In this document: piece after piece, positions 26,913-40,719 of the stretch
How positions within the stretch are numbered: position 1 is the first letter of the stretch
Layout of the letters: each line of letters opens with the position of its first letter
Origin: Lepus europaeus
Taxonomy: Eukaryota; Chordata; Mammalia; Lagomorpha; Leporidae
Reading direction: 5' to 3'
NCBI RefSeq assembly: GCF_033115175.1
Contig: NC_084847.1
Coordinates: forward strand, 45,989,905-46,053,904
Length of the DNA stretch: 64,000 nucleotides
The notes under the pieces: model-generated
Told to the model about the DNA's origin: nothing
What the model saw: only the letters and a program-made list of their open reading frames with translations
Databases searched by the model: none
Translations under genes and position numbers: made by a program

Positions 26913-29900
26913 TAAGATCTATTCTTTTATTTGAAAGGCAGAGTTACAGAGAGGCAGACGCAGAGAGAGAGACTCAGGAGAGGGCCACTGAGGTTTTTAT
27001 TACTCTTTTTGATACCCTTTCACAGTGATTATTGTCATGACAAAGACTGTGTGTGTGTGTGTGTGTGTAAATTTTTAAATTAAGAACTTGAAGTCTGTGA
27101 CCTCTCTGTGGAAGGGAGAGTAAGAGACTGTTGCCTTGGCTACTTGGAGCAGTGCCTTTCTGAAGCTTTTTTTCTTCCAGGAGGAAGAGCCCTGTGAGAG
27201 CACTAGTGAGGAAGAGTTTGGTCCTGAAGACCATCAGGGCTTCAGTTCTGTTGTTGATGTTGAGGATCTTGGCAAAATCATGGATCACGGGAAGAAAGAA
27301 AAGGTACCATTATTTTGGAAAGTGCATTTGGGTAACATTTAGTATTTTGTATTGCTGTGTGGCCCATCTGAGTTCACCACTGGATGGTTTCATTTCTCTA
27401 ACAGTCCTAAGAATTTTATATTTTTTACCACATTGACATGAGCTTTGTTAAAATCTTCCCTCTTAACCCTGTGAAAATGGGCTAGTAGGAGGATAAGCAA
27501 GAGATGAAGGGGAGATGGTCAGAGAGAGTTTAGTCGGGGCTGAGGATGAAAGGGATGATAGAATTTATTATCAATGGGTTTTATGTGGCTGTAAGCAAAG
27601 TCAAGGACAGATGATAAAGTGGGAAACAATAGTTACTTCTTTAGATCACTGAAAGGGATTCATCTTTTTACTATCCAGAAATCTCAAAAATTAAAAGAAA
27701 AAAAACCCAAAATCTAATAGAAAAATATTCACAATTCTCTACAGAATTGTCAAACTACAGAATAGACAAAAAAGCACTCTAAATAGATTTCAATGTATGA
27801 AAAGATGTACAGTTTCACTTATAAGGGAAATGCAGATGAAAACTACTCTGAATCTGTGACTCCCCTAGCAAAATAGGAGAAAATCAAAAGGTAGGTCTCA
27901 CACTCAGTGGGTAGCAATGCTGCCACTCTAGCACAGCATACTGTTCTATCATGAACTTCGTATTTAAAAAAACTAGTATTAAAGGACCATACTCTACAAT
28001 AAGGACAACAGTATAGTATAATAAAGTGATAAGCAAGTAACGTAGTCGTTTATTCTCATTATCAAGTATTAGGCATTGCATATAATTGTATGTGCTATAT
28101 TTTTATATGACTAGCAATGTAGTGGGTTTGTTTGTACCAGCATCTCAAAACGTGTTGTTAACGTGTTGCAGTTATGATGACTATGATGCCACTAGACAGT
28201 AGGAGTTTCTCAGCTGCCTTAGGGACTGCTGTGGTATCTGTGATCTGTTGTTAACTGAGGATGTGTGACTGTTACATACGATGTTTCTAGCTGTGTTTAC
28301 TGAAAGACTACCTGTTCTGACATCAGCTATCTGATACCACCTGGGTGTCCTGTTTGTCAGTTTGGTTCTGGTATGAATTACCTGGAGTTAGTGTCAGACT
28401 CCCCAAGTTTACAGAAAAGTCCTGCTTGACAAGAATACACATTTCAGACACCAGCTTCAAGTGTCAAGGTCCACCTGTACATCTGACCACCCTGGTGTAG
28501 ACTTGAGGGTTCCCACAACCCCGTAGGTTGGCTGGTTTGCCACAGTGACTCACAGAACTCACTGAAAGCATTGTACTTACTATTGCAATTTTCTTATAAA
28601 GTCTACAAAATAGGAACACTCACATGGAAGAGATGTGTAGGGCAAGATCTAGGGTATGGGGATAAGGAAGAGACATAGAACTTCTGTGTCCTCTCTAACT
28701 CGACTCTAGACCCATTACCCCCAGCCCTGACCCCACCCCTGCCCCTGCCCCACATCCATGTGTTTCTCACTAGGAAACTCCTGAGCTTTGCTGTCCTGGG
28801 TTGTTATGGAGCTTCCTTGTACAGTAGGGACAACTGATCAAGTCATTGGGCAGGCGACTGTGCTCATTCTCCAGCCAACCCCACCCCACCCCAGCCTGGT
28901 CCTGGAGGTCAGATTGGCCCAAGGTTGCAAGTCTGTAATCTTGGGATTGGTCTTTCAGGTGGCCCATCCCATTCTAAAGCAATGTAGGGGCCCACCAAAA
29001 GTGATCTAATTTGCATAACAAAGATAGTCATTTAAGGCCAAAGATTGTAAGCATAGCAAAGATACTCAATTGGGAAATTCTAAGGTTTTTTGAAGTTGCC
29101 TACCAGGAGCCAAAGTCAAAAACCAGGTATAGTTTTTATTGTGCCACAGACCCAGAAATGATGAACACAGTCGAATCTTCTTTTCTGAATGCCCTTCTCC
29201 CACTATCACGGAAAGCAGCTCCTTGGAGAATTGACTGATTCCAGGGATGGGGAAGGGAGAGCAGTAGATGAGCCCTGGAACATCTCTTCAGTAAGTAGGT
29301 CCTCATTAACTGTGCAAACAGGTTGAAAGGATTCTGACAGGTCAAGTTTGAAGTAATGTGAGCTTCAAAATGGTAAACAATAGATTGTGTTAAAGGAAAA
29401 TCCTTGTGCTACTCAACGGGAAGGTATAGGTGAAGGTTTCCAGACAATAAATGGAGAAGGCATGATGTAATTAGAAAGTCACCTGCTTGTATTCCCTCCT
29501 GTAATGGTGGATTAGCCTAGTGAGCCATGGCGCCAGCCTATACAGTGTCTTTTTTTTTTTTTTTTTTTTTGGACAGGCAGAGTGGATAGTGAGAGAGAGA
29601 GACAGAGAGAAAGGTCTTCCTTTTGCCGTTGGTTCACCCTCCAATGGCCGCTGCAGCCGGCGCATCGCGCTGATCTGAAGCCAGGAGCCAGGTGCTTCTC
29701 CTGGTCTCCCATGCGGGGGCAGGGCCCAAGGGCTTGGGCCATCCTCCACTGTACTCCCGGGCCATAGCAGAGAGCTGGCCTGGAAGAGGGGCAACCGGGA
29801 TAGAATCCGGCACCCCAATATTTAGTCTGGGGGCTGGCGCCATGGCTCACTTGGTTAATCCTCTGCCTGCTGCACCGCCATCCCATATGGGCACCAGGTT

Positions 29901-32900
29901 CTAGTCCCGGTTGCTCCTCTTCCAGTTCAGCTCTCTGCTGTGGCCCAGGAGGGCAATGGAGGATGGCCCAAGTGCTTGGGCCCCTGCACACACATTGGAG
30001 ACCTGGGAGAGGCACCTGGCTCCTGGCTTCAGATTGGTGCAGCACTGGCCATTGCGGCCATTTGGGGAGTGAACCAATGGAAGGAAGACCTTTCTGTCTG
30101 TCTCTCTCACTGTCTATAACTCTACCTGTCAAAAAAAAAAAAATTTAGTCTGAATCTAATTAAGGGGAAACAATAAGACAAATCTAGAATGTAGGCACAT
30201 TAAATGTCAACATCATAAACAATAACAACAGTAAAACATGGACAGGGTAAATGTTCTAGGATTAAAAATGACAATGAAACATAACAGTACATTGTGTAAA
30301 CTTTGATCTTGGATCAAAGAGAAAAAGCCATTGTCTAAACATTTGGGCAAATTTGAAGTGGGCTTTTTAATTAGATAATATTGAATGTGTGTTAATTTTC
30401 TTAGCTGTAATTAATGGTATTGTGTTTCTGTAGGATCATGGGCATTTCTTTTTGGAGATGGATTCTGCAGTATTTAAGGGTAAAATTTCTTAGTGTCTGC
30501 AACGTACTTTGAAGTCGTTCAGCAAAGCTGTCTGTACTAGTACATATATTCGTGTGTGTGTGTGCATGTACTGTGTAGAGAATGGGTAGGAGAGCATGGG
30601 TCTTTATTGTACCTTGCAACTCTTCTGAGGGTTTGAAGGAAGTGTGGGGGAGGGATTTGCTTTTTCCACACTCCTTCAAAACTACTAAACAAAGCTAGTG
30701 GCGGCCAAACTATAAACAGTTTATGATATTGCCATAGGAGAATTATCTCCCATTTTTTTGGTAGGACAGTTGAATGAAGAGCTTTCATTGTATAAAGTCT
30801 TCAAGAAATTATTCCTTGCATTCTGTTTTTACTCTGGATGGTTCTTCTGTAATTTTCTTAAATGGAAGTTAAGTTGAATAATGTATTTAATTTTATCTAG
30901 TTAAATGAAAAATTTTACTGTTAACTAGTGTACTTATCATAAAGGAAATTTAGAAAGGAGAAATGGGAAAATCCATCTGTGATTTTTCCTTAGAAAATTC
31001 ACTATTAATATGTGGAATATTTAGTTTTTGTTTCATATGCATTCAGTTTATTATGTCTTTCATAATCCAGATGTTTTTAAAACCCTTATTTTAAAATCTT
31101 TAAACAGTAATGAATGTTGTTAGTATGACTTACATACTATGTTGTTAGTTAATGTTGTTAGTATGACTTGTATATTAAACTAGGATTCCTCTGGGAAAGT
31201 GACCATAGAAATGGCTTGAGTTTCACCGTCCCTTTAAACCTGCACAGGAGGGGTAACCCTTTCCCATCTTTGCATGAAAACTCTAACAGACTCCATGATT
31301 TCCTGCCTGTTCTTAGTCACCCAGGTCCTATGGGCCCATTAAGGCACAAAACAGTCTCAATTTAGCAGTGGGATATCCAGCCCTACATGATAGAGTTTCC
31401 AGTCTAATTCCAACGGGAAACTCTCTCCTCTTCGTCCTTTATTTACTTTCTAGCCTCAAAGCTGCTGTTTTGGATTTCCTTAGGGTTTGCAGAGCGTGTG
31501 GGGCGGTAGGACTGATACATAGAAATAGAAACATTCTTTCTTGATTGATAATCTCCTAACATGACTTCCTGTGTGCTGACTCCAAGTCAGGTGTTCAAAG
31601 TTGAGGCTCTTCCAAAGAGCATTTTAGTCTTTTTCCATGGCTATGTCCCAGGCAGGTCCGTTGCACTGGGCACAGAGTACTCTTAGAAGCGTACTTAGTG
31701 CTTCTGTGTGCCCTGTACCTCTGGCTTTCTCCCTTTTGGAGTCTTCTGTCTGCTCTCCTCTAATTACCCAGTAGGTCAAGAACTTATCTATCCCTTACCT
31801 CTAGCCTGCTGTAGCCTGCTCTGCAAGGGACCGCTCCTGGAGGGCCCCAGTGGTTGACATGGGGAACATTTTTTTTTTTTTTTAATTTTTTTTGACAGGC
31901 AGAGTGGATAGTGAGAGAGACAGAGAGAAAGGTCTTCCTTTTTGCCATTGGTTCACCCTCCAATGGCCGCCATGGCTGGCGCATCACGCTGATCCGAAGG
32001 CAGGAGCCAGGTACTTCTCCTGGTCTCCCATGCGGGTGCAGGGCCCAAGCACTTGGGCCATCCTCCACTGCCTTCCCGGGCCATAGCAGAGAGCTGGCCT
32101 GGAAGAGGGGCAACCGGGATAGAATCCGGCGCCCCAACCTGGACTAGAACCTGGTGTGCTGGCGCCACAAGGCGGAGGATTAGCCTATTGAGCCATGGCG
32201 CCGGCCATGGGGAACATTTTTAAAGTGACATTTCTAAGATACTTCTCTTTATAGTTCTCTTTATACTCTCTCTTTATAGTTTCATTTAATGACTTGTTTA
32301 CAAACGTTAAACAGTTTCAAAGACTACAATGCCTTCTTCTTCTTCCTGGGTCTGTTATTCACAACTTTTGATGGTTTCCAAGTTGACAATATTCTTCCAG
32401 TTTTTTAAGTTTCATTTATGTATTTGAAAGAGTGATAGAGATGGGGGAAGAGAGATCAAGATCTTCCATTCATGATTTATTTCCCAAGTTCCTACAACTG
32501 TCAGGGCTGAGCCAGGCCTGTGCCAGAAGCCAGAGCGTGCAGGTAAAGGAACTCAAGTACTTGGGTCATTACCTGCTGCCTCCCAGAGGCCTTAACAGGA
32601 AGCTGGATTGGAAGGGGAGGTGGGCCTTGATCCCAGGTACTCTGATATGGGATCCAGGTGCCCCAAGCAATGGCTTAACCCACTGCACCTCAGTGCCTAT
32701 CCCTGACACGTCAAGGCATTTTACTACCTTTACAAAAACATTTCTATTTTGGTATAATTTTTCATTTATGTGAATGGGGCCATTTTGTATTCCTAGCCTA
32801 CAGACTGCTCATTTTTCCCCTTACATGCAAGCTTGCTAGTCCTGTCATACAGATTAATTAAATTTAAGGTTTATGTAGTCCATAACTATTTCCCATAATT

Positions 32901-35900
32901 AAGTTGGCTATTGTTGATTGACATTTAGGTATTTTCTACTTTATGTAATAAATACTCTTGCTTATTTTTTTTTTTTGGCTGGTATAAATCTATATGACAG
33001 ATTAATCCCTAAAATTAAAATTCTTGGGCCAAAGGGAATTTTTTACTTTTAGTATTTTCAAATTGCCCTGAAAATATTTTTATTTCTGCATACAGTATGG
33101 AATAGCTGTGAGAATGCCTATTTCTCCATAACCCGGATGTTATCAGCCTTTTAAATCTTGACAGTCTGAAAGATGAAAAATAGTCACTTTATTTTAATTT
33201 GTATTTCTTAGATTTCAAGTGAGATTAAATTCATTTCTCATTTTTTGGTCAGTTTGCCTCCTTCCTTCTCTTCTCTTCCTTCCTACTTTCTTTCCCTCCC
33301 TCTCTCCCTCACCCACTTCCCTTCCATCTTTCCTGTGAGTGATCTCTCTCTTTTTTTTTATTTAAGATTTACTTATTTATTTCAAAGTCAGAGTTACACA
33401 GAGAGAGGAGAGGCAGAGAAAGAGAGAGCTCTTCCATCGGCTGGTTCACTCCCCAGTTGGCTGTAACAGCCAGAGCTATGCTGATGTAAAGCCAGGAGCC
33501 AGGAGCTTCTTCTGGGTCTCCCACATGGGTGCAGGGGCCCAAGGACTTGGCCATCTTCTTCTGCTTTCCCAGGCTATAGCAGGGAGCTGGATCAGAAGTG
33601 GGGCAGCCGGAACTCGAACCTGTGCCCATATGGGATGCTGGCACTGCAGGCAGTGTCTTTACCTGCTATGCCACAGCACCCGCCCTAAGTGATCTCTTGT
33701 TATCCACATGGAGTTGGTGAAATTTCAAGGTTAAGTCACAGTTCCCAAGACTCTTGATACCACCTGCGAGTTTGTCGAGGTCCTTAAAGCATGCTCAGGT
33801 TTGATTAGTTGTTAGAAGGACTCACAGAACTTGCTGGAATTTGTTATACTCCAGAGTTACAGTTCGGTGTAGGGAAAGAAGTGCTAGGTCTGAAGCTCTT
33901 CCATGGTCCTCCAGGCATGTTACCTTCCCACCATCGGTTGTGACAGTGTGGACTGGGTATTGTCAACCTTGGAAGCTTACTTGAGCTTAAGTATGTCGTT
34001 TTTACTAGGGCTTCATCACATAGACTTGAATGATTGATTGATTGTCCCCATGGTTTAATTCAGCCTTTTTTTTTTTTTTTTTGAACTTAAAATCTCACAA
34101 CCACTGTTTATTATAGAGCTGATCCCTGATACTGGTGATGGGCTTATCAGTAGGATTTCTGGTAGCCAGCACCAGCCAGCACCATGGCCTCCAAACGTTT
34201 TTCAGCAGTCGGGGTCAGCTACCAGCAGCATACTGGTCATATTTCTGGTAACAGGCCACCAGGGCTTTGGACATGGACTGGCAGATAGCATAAATCTGAG
34301 CCACGTGACCACCAGCCTTCACTCGGACACAGTTGTCCATGCCAGCAAAGCATTCCTTGCCCAGCAGCAGAACAGGCTCCAGTAACTTGTACTGCAGCGA
34401 GCGTGGCGCAGCCATCTCCAGAGGCCTCTCGTACACCTTGATAAGGCCGTCACCCCGTTTGCAGTGCGCCACAATGGTGGCTGTCTTCTTGGGTCAGAAG
34501 ACCTGAACAGACCATAATAGGCCTTGCACAGCATGACTGCGGCCTGCTACAGAGATCCTCACCATGAGGTGCCGCAACCAGAAAAGCTCAACTCAAATCT
34601 TGAGCATCCTCCCTTCACCTTGGAATTTGGGCTCTTCCCTCATGGCCCCAGGGATCCACCATAAGACTCTGTGGTACAAAGGGACCCACCCTGAATGACA
34701 AAGATAATTCCCAAGGGTTTAGAGTGTATCTTCCAGGAGCAGCAGACAAGCCCACACACTTATTCTTTATTGTCTGCTGTCCTTCATCTATTTTTAAATT
34801 GGGTTATTTGGCTTCCTTTGTAAAGCTCATAATCAGAAAATACACCAAGTGCCCTAAATTATGTTTTTTTTTTTTAACTTCAAAATTCCTGTCTTTCCCT
34901 TTTTTTTTTTTTTTTTTAAAGATTTTATTTATTCATTTGAGAGGCAGAGTTACAGACAGTGAAAAGGAAAGACAGAGTGAAAGGTCTTGGCCAGCGCTGT
35001 GGCTCACTAGGCTAATCCTCCACCTGCGGTGCCGGTACCCCAGGTTCTAGTCCCAGTTGGGGCACTGGTTCTGTCCCAGTTGGTCCTCTTCCAGTCCAGC
35101 TCTCTGCTATGGCCCGGGAAGGCAGTGGAGGATGGCCCAAGTGCTTGGGCCCTGCACCCACATGGGAGACCAGGAGGAAGCACCTGGCTCCTGGCTTTGA
35201 ATTGGTGCAGCGCGCCGGCCGTATTGGCCATTTGGGGGGTGAACCAACGGAAGGAAGACCTTTCTGTCTGTCTCTCTCTCACTGTCTAACTCTGTCTGTC
35301 AAAGAAAACCAGCAACAACAGAGAGAAAGGTCTTCCTTCCATTGGTTCACTCCCCAAATGGCCGCAATGAATGTGTTCCCTCCCCAACTGTGCTGATCCG
35401 AAGCCAGGAGCCAGGAGTTTCTTCCTGGTCTCCCACAAGGGTGCTTCTTCCTGGTCTCCCTCACAGGTGCAGGGGCCCAAGGATTTGGGCCATCTTCTAC
35501 TGCTTTCCCAGGCCATAGCAGAGAGCTGGGTGGGAAAAGGAGCCGCCGGGACTAGAACCGGTGCACATATGGGCTGCAAGCACCACAGGTGGAGGATTAA
35601 CCTCCTGCGCTCGTTGCACTTTGTTGCTGATTTCCTGTTTGTTACTGATTTCCTAATACTCCCTGTGTCAGGTGTTGTCTCTGTTATTTTTAAGCAGCTT
35701 TTGTGTTTTAGAAGCCCCAGAAGGGGAGCTGTGGAGAATGACAAGTATGTTGAATGTGGGTTCAGGGCCCAGCCCTGGCATGTAAGGGTGCAGCTGACCC
35801 TTCCCTGGCACTGGTCCCCCCCCTCCCAAGGCACACAGACTGTGCCATCCTCCTTTAGTTGTGTGTGAAAATACTTTCTAGAAGTAAAAAGCCTCACATG

Positions 35901-38900
35901 CATCAGAATGAGAAGTACCTTTGCTTGGGCATTTTAAATTTGTTTCTGCATTTTCTTAGAGTTGGTTATTTTTACTCTTTTCTCATGTTTTCTTTTTTGT
36001 TGTTGTTGTTATAATTAGCACTGGACTGAGACCTCTTTTAATTTTAAAAACATACGAACATGTTCTTAGGATACACCTTCCCAAATTGATATACTGAGCT
36101 AAAATAAATGTGTAATTTATGGCTTAATTAAAAAGTAGTAATTTTCATTGGTGAAACTGTCTTAAAATGAAGCATGAGGTAGACAATTTATGTAGATGTC
36201 TGGATTTTCCACCAGATTAAGCCTTATTTAAAGCTTGTTGAGTGAAGGGTTTGGGATAATTGGTGGGTGTATTTTTTCTTTGCTTTTTCACCTTATGACC
36301 ATTAGAGGGCACTAAAGGATACAATAATGAAAATTTTGGGCCGGCTTTTAAATTATTTTTGGAAATGAAATGATTTTAGACTTACCTTATAAGCTGTAAG
36401 TAGCCAATTTAGGGTATTTCAACTTTCTCAAAACTCTCATAAAAATCAGTAGATCTAGGGGAAAATATTTGTAATTTTCCAACTTCAATATGATATGTAA
36501 GTAGGCTGCAAGTTTTTATTTTCATTTCTGTTAGGTTATGGAAGGATTTTTTAAAAAAAAATTTTAACTATAAAAAATTATTTGTTAGAGAGGAAAGTGC
36601 TCCCAACCGCTAATTCATTCCCCGAATCCCCACAGCAGCCTCAGCTGGGCTAAGGTAAAGCTGGGAGCCAGGAAGTCCATCCAGTTCTCCCATGTGGGTT
36701 GCAGGGACCCAATTACTGGCATCATCATCACGGCCTCCCAGGGTCTGCATTAGCAGGAAGCTCGGGATAGGAGCTGGAGCTGGAGCTGGGAGTCGGGCCC
36801 AGCCACTGGGACGTGGGACATAGCTGTCCTGTCGTCATGACTGCCAGGCCAAATGCTTGCCCCTACAGCAGAGTTTTAATAACATGTCTTTTGTTTTCAT
36901 TTTATTTTGTGCATCATCTACGAAACCCAGTGCCAGAAGCTTTTATTGCATGGGTTTTCTTCTTCATATTATTTTTGGCATTTCCTTTGGGGCTAATTCA
37001 TATATATTCCTGAACGGTTTTCTGTGTGGTCGTTACACACCCCATTAAATTGCCATAGTTGTTACGGTAGAGAGAGATGCAGGCTGCTTCAGGGCTTATG
37101 GGCATGGGCTGTGGCGTTGGGCCAAGCCCTCTAACTGCAAGTCCTCTTTTTGAGTAGTGTTCACTCACTCTCATGGAGCCAGACTGCCCCATACTGTCTC
37201 AGCTTTTCTATCTTTTGCATTTGTAAAATGGGAAATAACAGTATCTGCCTTACAAGGTTGTTATGAAAATTAAATATAATTCATCTATATAGTTTGTACT
37301 TGATAACTATTAACTTATACAAAGTCTTCTGAAAGTTCATAAAAAATTCATATTATGAAAAAAAAACTGCCGGCGCCGCGGCTCACTAGGCTAATCCTCC
37401 ATCTTGCGGCGCCGGCACACCGGGTTCTAGTCCCGGTCGGGGCACCGATCCTGTCCCGGTTGCCCCTCTTCCAGGCCAGCTCTCTGCTGTGGCCAGGGAG
37501 TGCAGTGGAGGATGGCCCAAGTGCTTGGGTCCTGCACCCCATGGGAGACCAGATAAGCCCCTGGCTCCTGCCATCGGAACAGCGCGGTGCGCCGGCCGCA
37601 GCGCGCCAACCGCGGCAGCCATTGGAGGGTGAACTAACGGCAAAAGGAAGACCTTTCTCTCTGTCTCTCTCTCTCACTGTCCACTCTGCCTGTCAAAAAA
37701 AAAAAAAAAAAAAAACTATGCATGGATTTCCAATTTTTGCACCAAAATAAGCTTATCTTTTTTAAGAAAAATTATCTTTGAATCCCTTTTTTCTATGAAC
37801 TTTTTTAAATCCTCTGGTATATAAGAAAGGTATCTTCAATTGGCATTGATTTAGCCTGAGTAGAATATAACCAAGTTATTCTACCTCTTCCTCTGTTGTA
37901 ATGCTTTGCACATTCTAGGGCTGATGAGGATTTGAAAGAATGAGTAATTCTTTACTTTAAAAAAAATATTTATTTGAAAGGTAGAATAACAGAGAGGGAG
38001 GGAGGGAGGGAGAGACAGACATCTTCCTTGCACCAGTTCACTCCTGCAAATCCCAGAAATGGTTGGCACTGGTCCAGGTCAAAGCCGGGTTATCTGAAAG
38101 TCCATTAAGGTCTTCCACATGGGTGACAGGGACCCAAATACTTGGGCCATCTTCTGCTTTCCCAGGCGCATTAACAGGGAGCTGGATCAGAAGTGGAGTA
38201 GGGACTAGCACTGTGGCATAGCAAGTAAAGCCTCCGCCTGCAGTGCTGGCATCCCATATGGGCACCAGTTCGAGTCCCGGCTATTCCACTTCTGATCCAG
38301 CTCTTTGATATGGCCTGGAAAGCAGTAGAAGATGGCCCAAGTGCTTGGGCCCCTGCACCTGCATGGGAAGACCTGGAAGAAGCTCCTGGCTCCTGGCTTC
38401 AGATTGGCTCAGCTCTGGCTGTTGCTGCCAACTGGGGAATGAACCAGCACGTGGAAGACTTCTCTCTCTCTGCCTCTCCTTCTCTCTGTGTGTAACTCTG
38501 ACTTTCAAATAAATATATCTTTAAAAACAGCAAAACAAAGCAAAAAAGGAGCAGCCAGGACTCAAACCACACTCTGATATTGGATGCTGGCATTGCAAGT
38601 GGCGCCTTAACCTGCACCACAATACTGGGCCAACAGAGTACATCTACAATCAAGAGTGTTAAGAGTTTGAAACATTGAAAAGAAAGTTAGGGAGACAGAT
38701 GCAGGTGGGGAGAGGCTGGGGAGTTAAGGAAAATGGCATGTTTGGAGAACTCTAAACAGCTGGGGTGGAGACATTTGGAGAGTGAAACAGTGAAGGAAGG
38801 AGGGACAGAATCCAGCAGTTTTCTCACACCCTTATGGAGGTCTGAGTTTTTTCTTAAAGGCAGTGGGCAGCAGTGTGATTTGATTGAACAGGAGAATGGG

Positions 38901-40632
38901 ATAGGGATGCCGGACAGAGGATAGTTCAAGGGTAGACTCAAAGAATTAGGAGATATCAAAGTGCTGGATTATCTGATTTAGTTCCTGTGGTGACTCTGAG
39001 GTACCTGGACTATAATCTCCACTTTACCATTTTGCAGGGAAAACCTCTGAGGCTTAGGTTAAGCAGAGAGTCCCTAGACAGATGACTGGTAAGTGCTGGC
39101 TTCCAGCCTACACTGCATCTCTTTGTGTCGCTCCCTTCTGCTGCCTCCTAGGGGAGTCGTGGTTCCCAGAAGGGAAGCTGTAAAGTTAGAGAACAAGGAG
39201 CCAGGAAGAGCCTGACAATTCTGAGCTTGTTTATTTTCTGTTGCTCTTAATGTTGTGATTTGTCAATGTATAAAGCCTTTAGCTGGTTATTCTTCCTGCA
39301 GTAAATACATGTTGCTAAATCCTCCCTACAGCATGTTCTGGTTAAGCAGACAAATAGCATCAGTGTCATTAGCTTTGGAAATAAATGGCAATGCTTGATA
39401 ATTACTCACCAGAGAAACATTTCAGTTTACCAGCAGTTTAAATGAAAAAGGGATCTCAGTGTGTCCAGTTCTGATTATAAAAATTGCATTGGTTATTGCA
39501 GTGAGATAACAGGAAGCTGGTATCATTATTAAGGCTTTGAGTCTTTAAGTTACCTAGAAATATAAAAAGCGACATGCTTTCTTCTTTTTTATTTTTGCAG
39601 TGAAAGCAAAGCTTTATTAATGATATTGCAAGACTGGGCCTGGTGGACCAGCACACCCGGGTAGTTTATAGCAAGCTCTTTATTTCCTAGCACACAGGTC
39701 CCCGCCCCTTCCCCATCGGCTGAGTAACTACAGGGTTGCAATCTTCCAGGCATTTGTTTCAGCTGTGTTGGTCACTCCTAACTTCCTGTCTGCCTAAGGA
39801 CTTTCAGGTGCAGGTAACTTTCATTCTCACTTTCAAAATGAAGAAACGTTTACTCTCAGGATGCTCTGCCATCCCTCCTGATGTGGGGGTGGGAAGAAGG
39901 GAACTGTTGTTCTCCCCAAATGTTAGAGGCATTGCTTTCCACTTAGAGGAAAGATCTGAGTGGCTATTTCCTACTGAAACTTCCTCTCAGGTGTCACAGG
40001 GAACTCTTTCCTGAGCTCTCTGAAATTGAGGTAAATTTCCTTCTCTCTGGTTCTCTCAGCACCACATGCTTCTTGTTCATCATAAAATGACACCCACAGT
40101 TGATGCACTAAATATTTTCAAGGGGGCTGCCATGTGGCAGAGTGTGTTAAGCCTCTGCCTGCTGTTATCAGAGTGCTGGTCGAGTCCTGGCTGCTCTGCT
40201 TCCAATCCAGCTGCCTGCAAATGCACCTGGGAAAGCAGCAGAGTATTTGAGTCGCTGTCACTCATGTGGGAGACCTGCGTGGAGTTCCTGGCTACTGGTT
40301 TCAGCCCGGTCAGGCTGTTGGGAGCATTTGGGGAATGAGCCAGAAGATGGAAGATGCTCTCTCTGTCACTCTGCCTTTCAAATAAAATAAATCAATCTCT
40401 TAAAAAGTGTTGTGGCATAACTGGTAAAGCCAGAGTTTGCGATGCCAGCATCTCATATGGGTGCCGGATCATGACCCAGCTGCCCCACTTGAGATCCAAC
40501 TCCCTGCTAGTGGCCTAAGAAAACAGTGGGGGATGTCCCAAATGTGTGGGCCCCTGAACTCACGTGGGAGACCCAGAGGAAGCTATGGGCTCCTGGCTTT
40601 AGCCATTTGGGAAGTGAACCAGATAAAAGACT

Positions 40633-40719
<87 letters not shown>

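Noticed and set aside
34319..34534. 71-residue minus-strand frame beginning [10 protein letters not shown]
   Set aside because: It is the frame-shifted N-terminal part of the RPS16 processed pseudogene, not a separate gene.
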